Positions 1 through 6,947 of a DNA stretch of 11,247 nt are shown piece after piece. The stretch is from contig JAHFKF010000043.1 of assembly GCA_023245475.1 (NCBI GenBank), forward strand, positions 1 to 11,247. The letters run 5' to 3'. Source of the DNA: Candidatus Levyibacteriota bacterium. Lineage in GTDB: Bacteria > Patescibacteriota > Microgenomatia > Levybacterales > UBA12049. A model generated the notes under the pieces. It saw only the letters and a program-made list of their open reading frames with translations, ran no database searches and was not told where the DNA came from. The translations under genes were made by a program, and so were the position numbers. Every line of letters starts with the position of its first letter. The first letter of the stretch is position 1.

Positions 1-1847
1 ATTGGTCGTGGCACACGGGTCGTGACAGGAATGACTGGTTGTTCTTGCTCTTTCTTTGCAGCTTCTGCTGCTTCTTTTGTTTTTTTATCGTCAACGCGCT
101 CAAGAACACCTTGCCTTGAACCATCCCGCATGTACGTTACGCCCTTAAGTCCCATATCATACGCTGCCATGTAGAGTGTCTTTACATCTTCAACGGTATG
201 TGCATTGGGTGCGTTTACTGTCTTTGAGATGGATGAATCAATGTATTCCTGTGCAATTGCCTGTACCTTGGTGTGCTCAAGGGGTGTCAGATCATTGGCA
301 CTGGCAAAATACTCTGGCTTGTCTGCCGTTGGATGTGCTTTGAGCCACAGTTCATACAAAGGATGGTACATGACCTCTTCTCCACCTCTCCAACGTCTCA
401 GGAATGAGAATTCATAGACAGGTTCAACACCTGATGAAACCCCTGCAACAAGAGAAGTTGTCCCGGTTGGAGCAATCGTAAGAAGCACTGCGTTACGAAT
501 CCCATTCTTGGCAATACCGTCTCGAATACTCTTTGGTAATGCTTTGATGTGGTAACCTTCAAGATACTTGTCTTTATCAAACTTAGGGAATGCACCCTTC
601 TCCTCGGCCAGTTGCACTGAGGCAATGTAGGCATTGTCTCGCAGTGCCTTAAAGATCTTTTCAAGAACAGTTACTGACTCTTCCGAGCCATAGCGTACTT
701 GCATCTTGATAAGGGCATCAGCAAGTCCCATGATCCCAAGTCCTGTTCGACGAATCTCTTTGGCACACTTTTCGTTTTCTTTGAAGAAGTAATACGTCTG
801 ATCAATAACATTATCAAGAAGCCGCATCGCAACTTGGACATCTTTACCGAATGACTCAAAATCAAACTTACCTGCTTTGTCTTTCTCAAGATCATCGCCA
901 TGCACGTATGCAGCCAGATTCATTGCACCTAGGTTACACACAGCCCATGGACCAAGTGGTTGCTCACCACAAGGATTGGTTGCAACAAGCGTCTCAAAAT
1001 ACCATGTGTTGCTACGCTTGTTACTTCGATCCAAGAAATGCAATCCTGGCTCAGCACTTTGCCATGCAGCAGTACAAATCAAATCCCATAGCTCGCGAGC
1101 CTTTACCGTCTTATAGACAACGACCTTGCCGCCCATTTCTTTCCATTTGGTCATATTGCCATCCCATGCTTCATCATACCGAGCATCGGTAATGTCAGGA
1201 TAAATCAAATCCCAATCGGCATCGGCCTTGACTGCTTCCATGAAAGCGTCAGAGATACACACGGAAAGGTTGGCTCCATTGATCTTGGTGAGGTCTTGTT
1301 TGACGGTGATGAATTCTTCAATGTCAGGATGCCAATCCCAAAGCATCAACATGGTTGCACCGCGGCGACTGCCTCCTTGCTGCACGATGTCATGGGTTGC
1401 GACAGAGAAAAGCGTTGCCCAGTTTACCGGACCTGAGGAGGTACCGTTTACTTTGCGAACACGGGCTCCCTTTGGACGAAGCGATGAAAGATTAAGACCA
1501 ACGCCACCAGATCGAGCTTGGATTTCAACGAGTTGTCCGAGGGATTCAAGGATACCGTGTCGTGAGTCTTTGGGAGATGGGATCACAAAACAATTGAAGT
1601 ATGTGACTTGATAGCCTGTTCCAGCACCGGACAGGATACGACCTGCTGGGACGAATTTAAAGTCTTCCATTACCCGATAGAATTCTTTTTCCCATTTTGC
1701 TCGGGCTGGTTTCTTTTCATTTTCAGCAATGCCACGAGCTACCCGCTGCCACATTTCAACTGGCGTTGGTTCTGTAGGATTCCCCTCTTCATCTTTAAGA
1801 GAGTAACGATCTAAAAATACTTTGTGTCTGATTCCGTCTAATTTCAT
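1..1847 (-). CDS. nrdJ: Adenosylcobalamin-dependent (class II) ribonucleoside reductase, C-terminus cut off by window edge
   Basis: Reduces ribonucleotides to deoxyribonucleotides with a cobalamin-generated thiyl radical. My translation gives 615 residues before the sequence leaves the window. Seen: FNCFVI with Cys86 (one half of the expected redox pair), the active-site loop NPCGEQPL with Asn291, Cys293 (expected radical cysteine) and Glu295, WAVCNLGAMN with Cys304 (expected redox partner), and the phosphate-binding APTGTTS at about 459-465. After about residue 585 comes a charged Lys/Glu/Ala linker, so the usual C-terminal region, often with a cysteine pair, probably lies outside. No N-terminal ATP cone is seen; the protein begins directly in the catalytic part. 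The ATG overlaps the nrdR stop as ATGA, and AAAGGA lies 8 bases before it, so translational coupling is likely. Class II is assigned from overall sequence resemblance and lack of an adjacent nrdB; a class I alpha subunit is less likely. Confidence 0.93.
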   Translation of the reverse strand, partial: MKLDGIRHKVFLDRYSLKDEEGNPTEPTPVEMWQRVARGIAENEKKPARAKWEKEFYRVMEDFKFVPAGRILSGAGTGYQVTYFNCFVIPSPKDSRHGILESLGQLVEIQARSGGVGLNLSSLRPKGARVRKVNGTSSGPVNWATLFSVATHDIVQQGGSRRGATMLMLWDWHPDIEEFITVKQDLTKINGANLSVCISDAFMEAVKADADWDLIYPDITDARYDEAWDGNMTKWKEMGGKVVVYKTVKARELWDLICTAAWQSAEPGLHFLDRSNKRSNTWYFETLVATNPCGEQPLGPWAVCNLGAMNLAAYVHGDDLEKDKAGKFDFESFGKDVQVAMRLLDNVIDQTYYFFKENEKCAKEIRRTGLGIMGLADALIKMQVRYGSEESVTVLEKIFKALRDNAYIASVQLAEEKGAFPKFDKDKYLEGYHIKALPKSIRDGIAKNGIRNAVLLTIAPTGTTSLVAGVSSGVEPVYEFSFLRRWRGGEEVMYHPLYELWLKAHPTADKPEYFASANDLTPLEHTKVQAIAQEYIDSSISKTVNAPNAHTVEDVKTLYMAAYDMGLKGVTYMRDGSRQGVLERVDDKKTKEAAEAAKKEQEQPVIPVTTRVPRP

Positions 1848-2293
1848 TCTTTCATTCCTTTCATTTCTTTTTTGAAGTCTTCAACATCAACAAATCGTTT
1901 GAAGACACTCGCAAACCGTATATAAGCAACTTTATCAAGCTCCTTGAGACGCTTTGCTACCATCTCGCCTATTAATTCACTTTCTACTTCGAGTGAGCCT
2001 TGTCCGCGAAGTTCACGTTCAATCTCAGTCACCATCTTCTCAATGATCTCTGTCGGGATGGTTGTTTTATCACAGGCTTTGAGTAACCCGTTTTTCAATT
2101 TCTCCCGAGCAAACTGCTCCCTGCGTCTATCCTTTTTGATAACTACCAATTGGACGTTTTCAATTCGTTCGTAGGTAGTAAAGCGCTTGCCGCATGCCAG
2201 ACACGACCGCCTGCGTCGTATCGTGTCCATATCTGAACTTTCTCTCGTCTCAACAACTTCCGAACCTTTCTTACCGCAATATGGACAGTGCAT
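1844..2293 (-). CDS. nrdR: Transcriptional repressor NrdR
   Basis: Zinc-ribbon and ATP-cone repressor that senses ATP/dATP and controls ribonucleotide reductase genes. The 149-residue length is normal for the family. Seen: N-terminal zinc ribbon with CPYC (Cys3, Cys6) and CLAC (Cys31, Cys34), the RRRRSCLACGKRFTTYER signature at 26-43, then the ATP cone from about 49 to 139 starting VVIKKDRRREQF. It is the first gene of the unit and its TGA overlaps the nrdJ start codon, so repressor and target are co-transcribed, which implies autoregulation. The start is supported by the zinc-binding CPYC lying directly after the initiating Met-His. No Shine-Dalgarno is visible before it. Confidence 0.97.
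   Translation of the reverse strand: MHCPYCGKKGSEVVETRESSDMDTIRRRRSCLACGKRFTTYERIENVQLVVIKKDRRREQFAREKLKNGLLKACDKTTIPTEIIEKMVTEIERELRGQGSLEVESELIGEMVAKRLKELDKVAYIRFASVFKRFVDVEDFKKEMKGMKE
1856..1861 (-). promoter_or_regulatory. Ribosome binding site of nrdJ inside nrdR
   Basis: AAAGGA on the minus strand, 8 bases before the nrdJ ATG and inside the last codons of nrdR. It supports the start at 1847 and a coupled nrdR-nrdJ message. Confidence 0.6.
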
Positions 2294-2314
2294 AAGTTAT
2301 TTAGTGCAAGGAAA

Positions 2315-2343
2315 ATCATATAACACTACATCTACGACATCAA
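2315..2343 (-). promoter_or_regulatory. Predicted sigma-70 type promoter of nrdR-nrdJ
   Basis: Minus-strand TTGATG (2338-2343), a 17-base spacer, and TATGAT (2315-2320). Each hexamer is close to consensus. The predicted start near 2308 leaves a leader of about 15 bases with no Shine-Dalgarno. The spacer overlaps a weak NrdR-box-like sequence at 2323-2338. The rest of the 148-base gap up to 2441 shows no other gene or clear hairpin terminator. Confidence 0.55.
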
Positions 2344-2441
2344 CTACAATCTTCTGTATCAAACAGATGCAGCATGCGTGGATGAATACTTTTTTAGTAA
2401 TGTTTTCTTACAAAGAGATTTGCGGCGTATACAAAACGGTG

Positions 2442-2972
2442 TCACTTCTGTATTTTCTTACTAAGAGCATGTATCTTCTTCTCTTCCCTATTGACGCTCT
2501 TTGTGTCTTTTTCTGAGACTATTTCTTCAATCTCAGCGGCTACTTCTTGATGTTTCAAATTGGCAGTTCGGAACTGCCTACTCAGGTCTTTGGTGTCTAC
2601 TCCTTCTTTTTTGGCAAGAGCAATATCCGTTAACCCTTCGACAAAATACTCTTCTGATCGAGTAAGTGAGGAAACAATAATTGTGATGTCCCTCTTTTCG
2701 CTTGCTAACAAATAAGCAGCTTGCATGTATTTATCTGCCTGCAATAACGCAAAGTCAGCCTTTTTGACAGGGCGCGAGGTAAAAAAGGTCGTAAGACCAT
2801 CTCTCATCTCTTTGAGAAAATAAAATGGATGTCCAGGAAGCATACCCGGATGTGGCAATGTGTAGGATACGCTACTTGTCGAAGCAGAATGAGTATCTTG
2901 AGCATTGGCCCAGGGGACAAGAATAACAAACCAGACTAAGAAAGCAAGAAGAAGAAGCTTTGGTGTCGTCAT
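2442..2972 (-). CDS. Exported DUF5667-like protein of unknown function
   Basis: Predicted 176-residue exported protein. Residues 1-24 are a signal peptide (hydrophobic LLLLAFLVWFVILVPW, then ANA before the likely cleavage). The segment LPGHPFYFLKEMRDGLTTFF (about 45-64), followed by Lys/Ala-rich helices starting RPVKKADFALLQADKYMQAA, is the pattern I associate with DUF5667, a domain common in Patescibacteria and some other bacteria and without a known biochemical role. The remainder (about 100-176) is charged and helical, possibly coiled coil, ending in a Lys-rich tail. It starts two bases after the stop of the kinase-like gene, so it is probably the last gene of the GAPDH cluster. It has no Shine-Dalgarno and no clear terminator follows it. 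The family call is from memory of the motif. Confidence 0.75.
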   Translation of the reverse strand: MTTPKLLLLAFLVWFVILVPWANAQDTHSASTSSVSYTLPHPGMLPGHPFYFLKEMRDGLTTFFTSRPVKKADFALLQADKYMQAAYLLASEKRDITIIVSSLTRSEEYFVEGLTDIALAKKEGVDTKDLSRQFRTANLKHQEVAAEIEEIVSEKDTKSVNREEKKIHALSKKIQK

Positions 2973-2974
2973 AA

Positions 2975-3565
2975 TTACTTAGTAAACCCGATTCCATCTA
3001 AGACCATTTGTAAGCTTTCTTCCTGATTGTGGGAGAAGGTATTGACGACCAGATCATAATATTTTTTGTCCCAATAGACCCATGAATCATCATTGTTGGC
3101 GTACAACCTTCGCCATTTGGTCAAATCATTTATTTCCCGTTGGAGCACTTCATTTTTTGCTTCTTCCATGGTCAGCTCCTCACGATTCACCAATCGATCG
3201 ATGCGGATTTGTGGTTGATCATCTCCGTTTGCGTCTTCACAAACAACATCAACTTTGTACACATCGGGGAGATCTTGGGCACAAAAACCACTGAGTTTTG
3301 ATTCAAGCACAAGATACTTTTCATTAAGAAGCATTTGTTTTTGTTTCTCTTCAAACAATTGATCTTCTTCATCAGGTCTGAGGTTGGTATCTTTGGTTGA
3401 GACATTCATACGCTTTCTGATTGCTTCCCAAAAGATATCCCCGCCTTCCACATGCCTCCAACCCAACCGTGCTGCTAAGTGATGAGCAAGAGAGGTTGAG
3501 CCCGCACCAATACGACCAGAAACGGTAACGATGCGAATATGTGGTAGCTCTATTGGATGTTCCAT
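2975..3565 (-). CDS. Cytidylate kinase-like P-loop protein (type 2 / archaeal-like)
   Basis: Likely a nucleoside monophosphate kinase of the Cytidylate_kin2 type, which would phosphorylate CMP or dCMP; 196 residues from the chosen start. Seen: beta strand plus P-loop IVTVSGRIGAGSTSLA at 12-27, GGDIFWEAIRKR (41-52) in the place of the monophosphate-binding segment, the strand and lid-like helices RIDRLVNREELTMEEAKNEV (about 121-140), the Arg-rich REINDLTKWRRLY, and C-terminal DLVVNTFSHNQEE, like the DLVINT of CMP kinases. The P-loop lacks the usual Lys: GAGSTS has Ser where GKST is normal. Archaeal CMP kinases often have Thr there, so activity is possible but unproven. I chose the ATG at 3565, four bases after the GAPDH stop, since the P-loop then sits near the N-terminus. 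A start at 3682 would add an Arg/His/Leu-rich stretch read out of frame from GAPDH. Confidence 0.78.
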   Translation of the reverse strand: MEHPIELPHIRIVTVSGRIGAGSTSLAHHLAARLGWRHVEGGDIFWEAIRKRMNVSTKDTNLRPDEEDQLFEEKQKQMLLNEKYLVLESKLSGFCAQDLPDVYKVDVVCEDANGDDQPQIRIDRLVNREELTMEEAKNEVLQREINDLTKWRRLYANNDDSWVYWDKKYYDLVVNTFSHNQEESLQMVLDGIGFTK

Positions 3566-3569
3566 AGCA

Positions 3570-4709
3570 CTATTGGACAGTAGGACTAACCGGTGCAGGA
3601 ATTGGCTCTGGCTCAGATGGAGCGAATCCGCCAGATGGCGGAGCTGGAGGCAACGGTGGTGGCACGGCAAGTTTCTTGCCAACCATAATCACTTGCTCGA
3701 TGAGACGATTTGCATAGCCATACTCATTGTCATACCAAGCAATTACTTTTACCATTGTTCCCCCAACAACCTGCGTCAATGACAAATCCACAATACTTGA
3801 ATGTGAATTACCTATTATATCACTTGAGACAAGTGGGTCATTGGTCACGGCAAGAATGCCTTTGTAGACAGGTTGTTCACTTGCAGCTTTAAGCGATTCG
3901 TTTACCTCTGCAACGGTTACTGCTTTTTTAAGAAGGAACGTAAAATCAGACAATGATCCAACAGGGACAGGAACACGAATAGAAAGTCCACCAAAGATAC
4001 CTTTCAATGGTGGAAACGCTTCCCCGGCAGCAATACTTGCACCCGTTGACGTTGGAACAATGTTTTGTGCTGCTGCACGTGCACGACGATAGTCTTTGTG
4101 CCCACCATCATGCAACTTTTGATCTGAAGTGTATGCATGAATCGTTGTCATCATTGCTTTTTCAATACCAAAATGTTCTTCCATGACTTTGGCAACGGGT
4201 GTGATGCAATTGGTGGTACAGGAAGCATTGTTGATCATGGGCTGTCCTGTGTAGCCAGCATCATTGATGGAGATGACAAACGTTGGCACACCATCCCCTT
4301 TTGCAGGAGCAGACAACACGACTGATTTAGCTCCAGCATTCAGATGAAGTTGTAATTTATCTGCACTGGTGTAGTGTCCTGTTGATTCAACAACAACATC
4401 AACATTGAGATCTCTCCATGGCAAGAGACTTGCGTCCTTTTGAGAAAAGACAGGAATATCTTTCCCTCCGAGAACTAAGTGTCCAAGGAATTCTTTTTGT
4501 TCAGGGTTAGGATTGGGCTTCATGCTTATCTCTTCGGGAAGCAAACCATAGACACTATCGTATTTGAGGAGGTACATCCAGCCAGCAAGATCTGTTGAGG
4601 AACCAGCATTGATGGCAACAATCTCTGCTTCATCATTGTGCCATTGCAGGAGAACCCGGTGAGCCATTCGCCCAATACGACCATATCCATTAATAGCAAC
4701 TCGTACCAT
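3570..4709 (-). CDS. gap: Type I glyceraldehyde-3-phosphate dehydrogenase with proline-rich C-terminal tail
   Basis: Glycolytic or gluconeogenic enzyme that interconverts glyceraldehyde 3-phosphate and 1,3-bisphosphoglycerate. Seen: Rossmann motif NGYGRIGRMAHR (7-18), the catalytic loop ASCTTNC with Cys164, HAYT with His191 (the expected general base), the RRARAAAQNIVPTSTGA substrate and phosphate region (208-224), and WYDNEYGYANR (325-335). The core ends near residue 348, as expected for a family of about 330-340 residues. After it comes a 30-residue tail rich in Pro (PPPLPPAPP and then PEPIPAPVSP), giving 379 in all. At the end of the second strand the usual VxINDL is INAGSS: Asp is replaced by Ala35, a change also found in NADP-using GapB enzymes. 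It heads a cluster with the kinase-like and DUF5667 genes and has a promoter only six bases before the ATG. Confidence 0.96.
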   Translation of the reverse strand: MVRVAINGYGRIGRMAHRVLLQWHNDEAEIVAINAGSSTDLAGWMYLLKYDSVYGLLPEEISMKPNPNPEQKEFLGHLVLGGKDIPVFSQKDASLLPWRDLNVDVVVESTGHYTSADKLQLHLNAGAKSVVLSAPAKGDGVPTFVISINDAGYTGQPMINNASCTTNCITPVAKVMEEHFGIEKAMMTTIHAYTSDQKLHDGGHKDYRRARAAAQNIVPTSTGASIAAGEAFPPLKGIFGGLSIRVPVPVGSLSDFTFLLKKAVTVAEVNESLKAASEQPVYKGILAVTNDPLVSSDIIGNSHSSIVDLSLTQVVGGTMVKVIAWYDNEYGYANRLIEQVIMVGKKLAVPPPLPPAPPSGGFAPSEPEPIPAPVSPTVQ

Positions 4710-4715
4710 AGAATT

Positions 4716-4743
4716 AGTATAGCATTTCTCTAAGGGATAACAA
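4716..4743 (-). promoter_or_regulatory. Predicted promoter of the GAPDH gene, leaderless
   Basis: Minus-strand TTGTTA (4738-4743), a 16-base spacer, TATACT (4716-4721), then AATTCT and the ATG at 4709. Normal spacing from a -10 box puts the transcription start at or next to the start codon, leaving no room for a ribosome binding site. Confidence 0.6.
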
Positions 4744-4774
4744 GTGGAAAAGATTTCAGTAAGACGAAGACTAT

Positions 4775-6325
4775 TTAGGTGATGTAGTTACCACGCGACA
4801 AAATAATGGTAAACAGAGAGCCTTTACCTGTCTCACTCTCGACGGTCATCTTACCACCATGTCGTCTAATAATCTCAGCTGAGATATACAGGCCAATCCC
4901 AAGCCCAGGGAATGATCTCTCCGAATCTTGTTGAACACGATAGAACCTCTCAAAGATTTTATTTTGATGTTCCTGATCAATCCCAATGCCAAAATCTTTA
5001 ATCCCGATACTAACCGCACTTCCCTTGTCATTAAGAAATACTTTAATTGTGTGACTATGAGGCGAATATTTAATGGCATTGGTCAACAAGTTAATTAATA
5101 CTTCTCCGATACGAACTTTATCTCCCCATATTGCTTCTTTGATTGTCCCTTGGATTTGTATCTTTTTCTTTTTGTTATCAAGCTTGACACTTGCCACCGT
5201 ATCTTTTACTAACTGATTAATATCAAAAAGTTCTGGATGCAGTTCGAGCTTTCCTGAGGTAATTTTGGAAATGTCCAATAAATCATTGACTAATATGGCA
5301 ACCTTATCGATTTGATCTTCAAAACGAGTTATTGTCTTTATATCCGTTGGTTTACGTCTGAGAAGTTCTGCATAGAGCTTAAGACTGGTGATTGGGGTTT
5401 TCAGCTCATGAGATGCCATACGAATGAAGTCATCTTTGCGTTCTTCAATGTCGCGCCTCTCCCACACAACAGCACATAATAATAAAGAGATAATTGCAAA
5501 TATTCCAAGATAGCCTTGCAAATACCACAAATTATCGGTAAGCATCCCATTGGAAAACGGACCATACCCTAAAATAGTCCCACTAATACCAATTGCGGAA
5601 AGGAGCAACAACAAACTTGCTGTGGTACGTTGAGAGAAGCGTAGTGCTGCCCACAATAAGAATGGTGTAATAAGATACGTCTTGGGTGAGCGTTCCAAGA
5701 ATGGTCCTGAAACTTCAAAAAAGATGATAACGCTTACTAAAAGAAATGCTAATAAGAGAAATGCCCCTTCAAGCACTTTCCGTAACGAAATATTTAATGG
5801 CTGCTTTGCACTCCATACAAACAAAAATGGCGCGATTATTAAATTACTTACGATGTCTCCTCCCCACCATGTTAGCCAAGTTTGCAACACTGCTTCATGA
5901 GAGATTAGTCCTGCCAGACGTAAACTTTCGACACCAAATGTTGCACTTACAACGGTACTACAAAAGGTTGCCAGAAAAATTAATAAAACAATATCTCGCA
6001 CACGACGAAGCGATTCATCAAAACCAAAGCGTCTGAGAAGAAGCACGCCAATAATCGCTTCTAATGTATTACCCACTCCAATACCCAACGAGGCAGAAAG
6101 TGGTGCTCCCATCAGAAAATTAACAATCAAAGCTCCTAGAAATACTCCAGGCCACAAGCGTATCCCTCCAAGAAAAAGAACAACCAGAGATAATCCTGTA
6201 GGAATCCAGACAAACGTAGCAAAGCCACTTACGGCATCAAGTGCCAAACCAAAACGAGCAGTAAAAAAATAGATCAAAAAGAGAAGAGTTACCTGAAGAG
6301 TGTATAAAATAACTCGTCGACGCAT
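4775..6325 (-). CDS. Membrane sensor histidine kinase with MASE1 domain
   Basis: Predicted 516-residue two-component sensor. Residues 1 to about 287 hold roughly eight or more hydrophobic segments in the MASE1 pattern, with GFATFVWIPTGLSLVVLF (34-51) and WGGDIVSNLIIAPFLF (154-169). The dimerisation domain contains SHELKTPITSLK with phospho-acceptor His306. The ATPase domain has the N-box INLLTNAIKYS (411-421; Asn412, Asn416), the G1 box DFGIG (444-448), the F-box region IFERFYRV, and the G2 box GLGIGLYIS (474-482). All kinase motifs are intact, so it should be active. No response regulator lies beside it, so it is an orphan here, and its signal cannot be told from sequence. It diverges from the transglycosylase gene across 49 bases. 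Its -10 box TATAAT is six bases before the ATG and no Shine-Dalgarno is present. Confidence 0.95.
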   Translation of the reverse strand: MRRRVILYTLQVTLLFLIYFFTARFGLALDAVSGFATFVWIPTGLSLVVLFLGGIRLWPGVFLGALIVNFLMGAPLSASLGIGVGNTLEAIIGVLLLRRFGFDESLRRVRDIVLLIFLATFCSTVVSATFGVESLRLAGLISHEAVLQTWLTWWGGDIVSNLIIAPFLFVWSAKQPLNISLRKVLEGAFLLLAFLLVSVIIFFEVSGPFLERSPKTYLITPFLLWAALRFSQRTTASLLLLLSAIGISGTILGYGPFSNGMLTDNLWYLQGYLGIFAIISLLLCAVVWERRDIEERKDDFIRMASHELKTPITSLKLYAELLRRKPTDIKTITRFEDQIDKVAILVNDLLDISKITSGKLELHPELFDINQLVKDTVASVKLDNKKKKIQIQGTIKEAIWGDKVRIGEVLINLLTNAIKYSPHSHTIKVFLNDKGSAVSIGIKDFGIGIDQEHQNKIFERFYRVQQDSERSFPGLGIGLYISAEIIRRHGGKMTVESETGKGSLFTIILSRGNYIT

Positions 6326-6331
6326 AGCTGG

Positions 6332-6340
6332 ATTATACCA
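6332..6340 (-). promoter_or_regulatory. Extended -10 promoter of the histidine kinase, leaderless
   Basis: Minus-strand TGGTATAAT (an extended -10 of TGN plus a consensus TATAAT at 6332-6337), followed by CCAGCT and the ATG at 6325. No good -35 is seen, as expected for an extended -10 promoter. The predicted start falls at the ATG. Confidence 0.6.
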
Positions 6341-6368
6341 TGACCTAGCAACAAAAATGTGCTACTAT
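6340..6368 (+). promoter_or_regulatory. Predicted promoter of the transglycosylase gene, leaderless
   Basis: ATGACC (6340-6345), a 17-base spacer, and TGC-TACTAT with the -10 at 6363-6368. AGAAGT and the ATG at 6375 follow directly. It overlaps the upstream part of the divergent kinase promoter, so the two may compete or share control. Confidence 0.5.
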
Positions 6369-6374
6369 AGAAGT

Positions 6375-6908
6375 ATGCAAAGAAAGCTGCCTGGTTACTT
6401 TTTGCTCTCTATACTTTCATTTTGTTTCTTTACTGTATTCTTTCATACAGTCGCCAATGCACAAACAGCAACCCCAGAAGATCTCCCCGTACAACCAACG
6501 ATTACAGAACCTGCAGCCCCTACCCCGACAATTTATGTCTCTCCTGAAAAACCTCCATTACCTTTCTTTGGAATGAAACCACCACAACCAACAAAAGCCC
6601 CTACCCCAACAATAACAGCACCAGCCGATCTGGAAACCTTGTTTACCAAATTTGCCGACACCTATCATATCGATAAAGAAATCCTTAAGAAGATTGCCCG
6701 CTGTGAATCAGGGTTTAATGCAACGTCTAACAACAGTGGCATCTATCTTGGCATGTTCCAATTTGGAGAACAAACATGGATATCAACTAGAGCTGCAATG
6801 GGACTTGATACCAACCCTGACCTTCGAACAAACCCTGAAGAAGCAATTAATACTGCTGCATTTAAGATCAGTCGAGGAGGCATTGCTGCCTGGCCCAACT
6901 GCCACTAA
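6375..6908 (+). CDS. Secreted lytic transglycosylase (SLT / GH23-like)
   Basis: Cleaves the glycan strands of peptidoglycan outside the membrane. The protein has 177 residues: a signal peptide (1-29, hydrophobic FLLSILSFCFFTVFFHT, then ANA before the likely cut), a Pro/Thr-rich linker (about 30-85, with repeated APTPTI-like units at 48-53 and 75-80) and a compact SLT domain from about 86. Seen in the domain: ARCESGFN with the expected catalytic Glu111, GIYLGMFQF (122-130), WISTRAAMG, and the closing ISRGGIAAWPNCH. I chose the ATG at 6375, not the in-frame ATG at 6300, because it gives a clean signal peptide and follows a -10 box. The longer start would place 25 polar residues before the signal and overlap the divergent kinase gene. 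The linker suggests the domain is held away from the membrane or released. Confidence 0.9.
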   Translation: MQRKLPGYFLLSILSFCFFTVFFHTVANAQTATPEDLPVQPTITEPAAPTPTIYVSPEKPPLPFFGMKPPQPTKAPTPTITAPADLETLFTKFADTYHIDKEILKKIARCESGFNATSNNSGIYLGMFQFGEQTWISTRAAMGLDTNPDLRTNPEEAINTAAFKISRGGIAAWPNCH

Positions 6909-6924
6909 TCCCCTCAAATGGATA

Positions 6925-6933
6925 TGCTATACT
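6925..6933 (+). promoter_or_regulatory. Possible extended -10 promoter of the KAS III-like gene
   Basis: TGC-TATACT with the hexamer at 6928-6933, 14 bases before the ATG at 6948. No clear -35 or Shine-Dalgarno is present. It would give a leader of about 7-8 bases. Read-through from the transglycosylase gene, only 39 bases upstream, is also possible. Confidence 0.45.
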
Positions 6934-6947
6934 AAAGCGTTTTATTT

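Noticed and set aside
205..1611. Several plus-strand and minus-strand open frames over the left end
   Set aside because: They lie in other frames of nrdJ, whose conserved motifs run through the whole stretch; none has family motifs of its own.
2294..2441. Possible small RNA or riboswitch (for example a cobalamin riboswitch) before nrdR
   Set aside because: The gap is only 148 bases, AT-rich, without convincing paired stems, and the best promoter leaves a leader of about 15 bases.
3566..3682. Long N-terminal extension of the kinase-like protein into the GAPDH gene
   Set aside because: The extra residues are an out-of-frame reading of the GAPDH tail, and the P-loop sits at its usual distance from the ATG at 3565.
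6300..6374. Upstream in-frame start giving a 202-residue transglycosylase
   Set aside because: It would overlap the divergent kinase gene, place polar residues before the signal peptide, and cross the -10 box; the ATG at 6375 fits better.
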